A stretch of 8,374 nucleotides of DNA, taken from positions 1 through 8,374 of the forward strand of contig CALGFL010000404.1 in assembly GCA_937881145.1 (NCBI GenBank). Direction: 5' to 3'. Position numbers and translations under genes: made by a program. A model generated the notes under the pieces. That model ran no database searches. It saw only the letters and a program-made list of their open reading frames with translations, and was not told where the DNA came from. The DNA comes from an uncultured Bordetella sp. (GTDB lineage: Bacteria > Pseudomonadota > Gammaproteobacteria > Burkholderiales > Burkholderiaceae_B). Shown piece by piece: positions 6,344-8,374 of the stretch; the stretch's first letter is position 1; every line of letters starts with the position of its first letter.

Positions 6344-6369
6344 AAATGCGAAATATTTATTTCGTATTT
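6344..6369. promoter_or_regulatory. Probable Lrp/AsnC operator between divergent genes
   Basis: Left arm AAATGCGAAATA (6344-6355) and right arm TATTTCGTATTT (6358-6369) form an inverted repeat matching at 11 of 12 positions, with a TT spacer. AT-rich dyads of this kind are typical of Lrp-family sites. Related half-sites follow: AATATACG (6375-6382) and AATACGCAA (6389-6397). On the minus strand a TAAAAT -10-like box (6371-6366) overlaps the right arm and could drive the regulator gene, so binding here would fit autorepression. The stretch is sharply richer in A/T than the surrounding DNA. Confidence 0.65.
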
Positions 6370-6418
6370 TAGGGAATATACGCCTCGAATACGCAATAAA
6401 CGCACACCTTGGCTTGCC

Positions 6419-6424
6419 TATCAT
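6419..6424 (+). promoter_or_regulatory. Candidate -10 box for the oxidoreductase gene
   Basis: TATCAT matches the sigma-70 -10 consensus at five of six positions and would start transcription near 6431. No good -35 is visible 16-18 bases upstream, where AATAAA-like sequence occurs; the promoter may depend on an activator such as the neighbouring Lrp-type protein bound at 6344-6397. Tentative. Confidence 0.3.
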
Positions 6425-6454
6425 GGTCATAACACCATGGAGAACAATCCCATC

Positions 6455-8374
6455 ATGGACGGCTCCCCCGCCCCGCCGGCCGCGCCCACGCCGGCCGCGC
6501 CGATTGCCTACGATTACCGGCTCGACGACAACCTCACCCGCACGCAAGGCCGCGTCTTTCTCACCGGCACGCAGGCCCTGGTGCGCGCGCTGCTCACCCA
6601 GGGCCGGCTGGACCGCGAGCGTGGCCTGAATACCGCGGGCTTCGTCTCGGGCTACCGCGGCTCGCCGCTGGCCGGTGTCGACCTGACTCTGTGGAAGGCG
6701 CAGGCGCTGACGGACGCCAATCGCGTGCGCTTCCTGCCCGCCATCAACGAAGACCTGGCCGCCACCGCCGTCATGGGCACGCAGCAGGCAGGCCTGCGCG
6801 CGGACCGCAAGGTCCAGGGCGTCTACGCCATGTGGTACGGCAAAGGACCCGGGCTGGACCGCGCCGGCGACGCCCTGCATCACGGCCACGCGGCCGGCGC
6901 TTCGCGCCACGGCGGCGTGCTGATGGTGGTGGGCGACGACCATGCCGCCGTGTCCTCGTCGATCCCGCACGCCAGCGAAGCCTCGCTCATGGGCTGGATG
7001 ACACCGATCATCAACCCGGCCTCGGTCTGCGAGTACGAGACCTTCGCTTTGTGGGGCTGGGCCTTGTCGCGCCACGCGGGTACCTGGGTAGCCTTCAAGG
7101 CGATTTCCGAAACGGTGGAGAGCGGCCAGTCTTTCGAACTGGCGCCCACGCCCGAATACGGCATGCCCGACGATCCGCTGCTGCCGCGCGAGTCCACCGA
7201 ATACGACACGCGCGGCTTTCTCTCGTTGGCCATCGAAGCGCGCATGCTGCGGCGCCTGGACGCGGTCAAGGCCTTCGCGCGGCGCCACAGCATCGACCAG
7301 CTGGCCTGGCCCGCGCCGCGCGCCCAGGTCGGCATCGTCGCCGTGGGCAAGGCCTATCTGGATGCGTTGGAAGCCCTGCGGCGCCTGGGTGTATCGCAGG
7401 AAGCGGTACGCCTCTACAAGCCCGGCCTGACCTGGCCGCTGGATGCGGAACGCTTGCTCGAATTCGCCAGCGGCCTCTCGCATATTCTGGTGATCGAAGA
7501 AAAAGGCGCGGTGGTCGAAAGCCAGGTCAAGGATCTGCTTTTCAACCTGCCGCGGCACCCCTCGGTATGCGGCCGCCTCGGCCTGGATGGCGCGGCGATG
7601 ATTCCGCCTGCCGGCCAGTTGCGCCCGTCGCTTCTTGCCGCGCCGCTGGCTGCCTGGCTGCAGCGCACGGCCGGCATCGCAACGACGCCCGACGCGAGTC
7701 TGCAGTGCCCGGCGCCGCTATCGAACGAAGCCGACGGCATGCGCCGCCAGCCCTACTTCTGCTCGGGATGTCCGCACAGCACCTCGACCAAAGTGCCCGA
7801 AGGCAGCCAGGCGCTGGGCGGCGTGGGCTGCCACTATATGGCCACCTGGATGGACCGCGCCACCGGCGGCCTGACGCAGATGGGCGGCGAAGGCGCGGAC
7901 TGGGTCGGGCTCGCGCCTTATGTCGACATGCCGCACGTCTTCCAGAACATGGGCGAAGGCACCTACTATCACTCGGGCTACCTGGCCATCCGCCAGGCCG
8001 TCGCTGCGCGCGCCAACATCACCTACAAAATTCTCTTCAACGACGCCACGGCCATGACCGGCGGACAACCGGTGGACGGCCCGATCTCGGTGCCGCAGAT
8101 CTGCCAGCAGCTGCGCGGCGAAGACGTGGCGCGCATCGTGGTCACGACCGACGAACCCGAGAAATATCGCGGCGTGGACCTGGGCGGCGTCGCCGTGCAT
8201 CACCGCCGCGATCTCGACGCGCTGCAGCGCGAGCTGCGCGCCATTGCGGGCGTGACCGTGCTGATCTACGACCAGACCTGCGCCACCGAAAAGCGCCGCC
8301 GCCGCAAGAAGAATCAATACCCCGACCCGCCGCGCCGCCTGCTGATCAACAGCGCGGTGTGCGAAGGCTGCGGC
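6455..8374 (+). CDS. Indolepyruvate ferredoxin oxidoreductase, fused single-chain type, 3' end missing
   Basis: The first 640 codons are visible and the frame is still open at the right edge; family members are about 1150-1200 residues. The enzyme oxidatively decarboxylates aryl-2-oxoacids (indolepyruvate, phenylpyruvate and related) to aryl-acetyl-CoA using thiamine diphosphate and iron-sulfur clusters. After a Pro/Ala-rich start, residues 64-74 (VSGYRGSPLAG) mark the N-terminal pyruvate:ferredoxin-oxidoreductase-like domain. PYFCSGCPH (433-441), GGVGCHYMATWMDR (455-468) and FNDATAMTGGQPVDG (528-542) belong to the thiamine-diphosphate-binding domain. The last visible residues, CEGCG, begin a Cys-rich iron-sulfur motif; the gamma-type domain must lie beyond the window. 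I take the ATG at 6455 because GGAG (6439-6442) precedes it, though the 12-base spacing is long; an in-frame ATG at 6437 would add six residues but has no Shine-Dalgarno. Divergent from the Lrp/AsnC regulator. Confidence 0.93.
   Translation, partial: MDGSPAPPAAPTPAAPIAYDYRLDDNLTRTQGRVFLTGTQALVRALLTQGRLDRERGLNTAGFVSGYRGSPLAGVDLTLWKAQALTDANRVRFLPAINEDLAATAVMGTQQAGLRADRKVQGVYAMWYGKGPGLDRAGDALHHGHAAGASRHGGVLMVVGDDHAAVSSSIPHASEASLMGWMTPIINPASVCEYETFALWGWALSRHAGTWVAFKAISETVESGQSFELAPTPEYGMPDDPLLPRESTEYDTRGFLSLAIEARMLRRLDAVKAFARRHSIDQLAWPAPRAQVGIVAVGKAYLDALEALRRLGVSQEAVRLYKPGLTWPLDAERLLEFASGLSHILVIEEKGAVVESQVKDLLFNLPRHPSVCGRLGLDGAAMIPPAGQLRPSLLAAPLAAWLQRTAGIATTPDASLQCPAPLSNEADGMRRQPYFCSGCPHSTSTKVPEGSQALGGVGCHYMATWMDRATGGLTQMGGEGADWVGLAPYVDMPHVFQNMGEGTYYHSGYLAIRQAVAARANITYKILFNDATAMTGGQPVDGPISVPQICQQLRGEDVARIVVTTDEPEKYRGVDLGGVAVHHRRDLDALQRELRAIAGVTVLIYDQTCATEKRRRRKKNQYPDPPRRLLINSAVCEGCG

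Noticed and set aside
6326..7558. A 410-codon minus-strand frame opposite the oxidoreductase, and a similar 199-codon frame at 7718-8317
   Set aside because: Shadows of the real plus-strand gene, which shows conserved cofactor-binding motifs throughout; the first also runs through the AT-rich operator region.
1..8374. Mobile elements, tRNA or rRNA genes, CRISPR arrays, defence or toxin-antitoxin modules
   Set aside because: No transposase or integrase motif, no terminal repeats or target duplications, no spaced direct repeats, no RNA gene signature; all long frames are accounted for by housekeeping-type genes.

Overview
The window is GC-rich chromosomal DNA. Strong G/C preference at third codon positions, a GluRS of beta-proteobacterial type and a single-chain indolepyruvate ferredoxin oxidoreductase point to Burkholderiales, most likely an Alcaligenaceae relative such as Bordetella or Achromobacter. 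That assignment is inferred from protein resemblance alone. The window looks like ordinary core chromosome: no tRNA, rRNA, CRISPR array, insertion sequence or phage gene was found, and no intergenic gap exceeds 180 bases.

Layout: (1) the 3' part of an alpha/beta-hydrolase carboxylesterase (+), cut by the left edge. (2) A convergent, slightly overlapping 827-residue protein (-) built like the Pat/YfiQ lysine acetyltransferases, with an acyl-CoA-synthetase-like body and a C-terminal GNAT domain. Its synthetase part seems to have lost several catalytic elements, and its gene ends in a 15-bp tandem repeat. (3) gltX, glutamyl-tRNA synthetase (+), divergent from (2), with -10 boxes for the two directions apparently superimposed. 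(4) A hemerythrin-like protein (-). (5) A small lipoprotein of unknown function (-). (6) An Lrp/AsnC regulator (-). (7) The first 640 codons of a fused indolepyruvate ferredoxin oxidoreductase (+), cut by the right edge.

The clearest functional pairing is the divergent Lrp-type regulator and the 2-oxoacid oxidoreductase. They share a 131-base AT-rich gap holding a nearly perfect 12+12 bp inverted repeat and further related half-sites. The natural reading is amino-acid-responsive control of a pathway that oxidises arylpyruvates (from aromatic amino acids) to aryl-acyl-CoA. The other genes look like independent units.

I did not find a wholly new multi-gene system. The points most worth a second look are the degenerate Pat-like acetyltransferase, the Lrp operator region, the hemerythrin-like protein with an incomplete apparent ligand set, and a 22-bp perfect palindrome downstream of the regulator gene.
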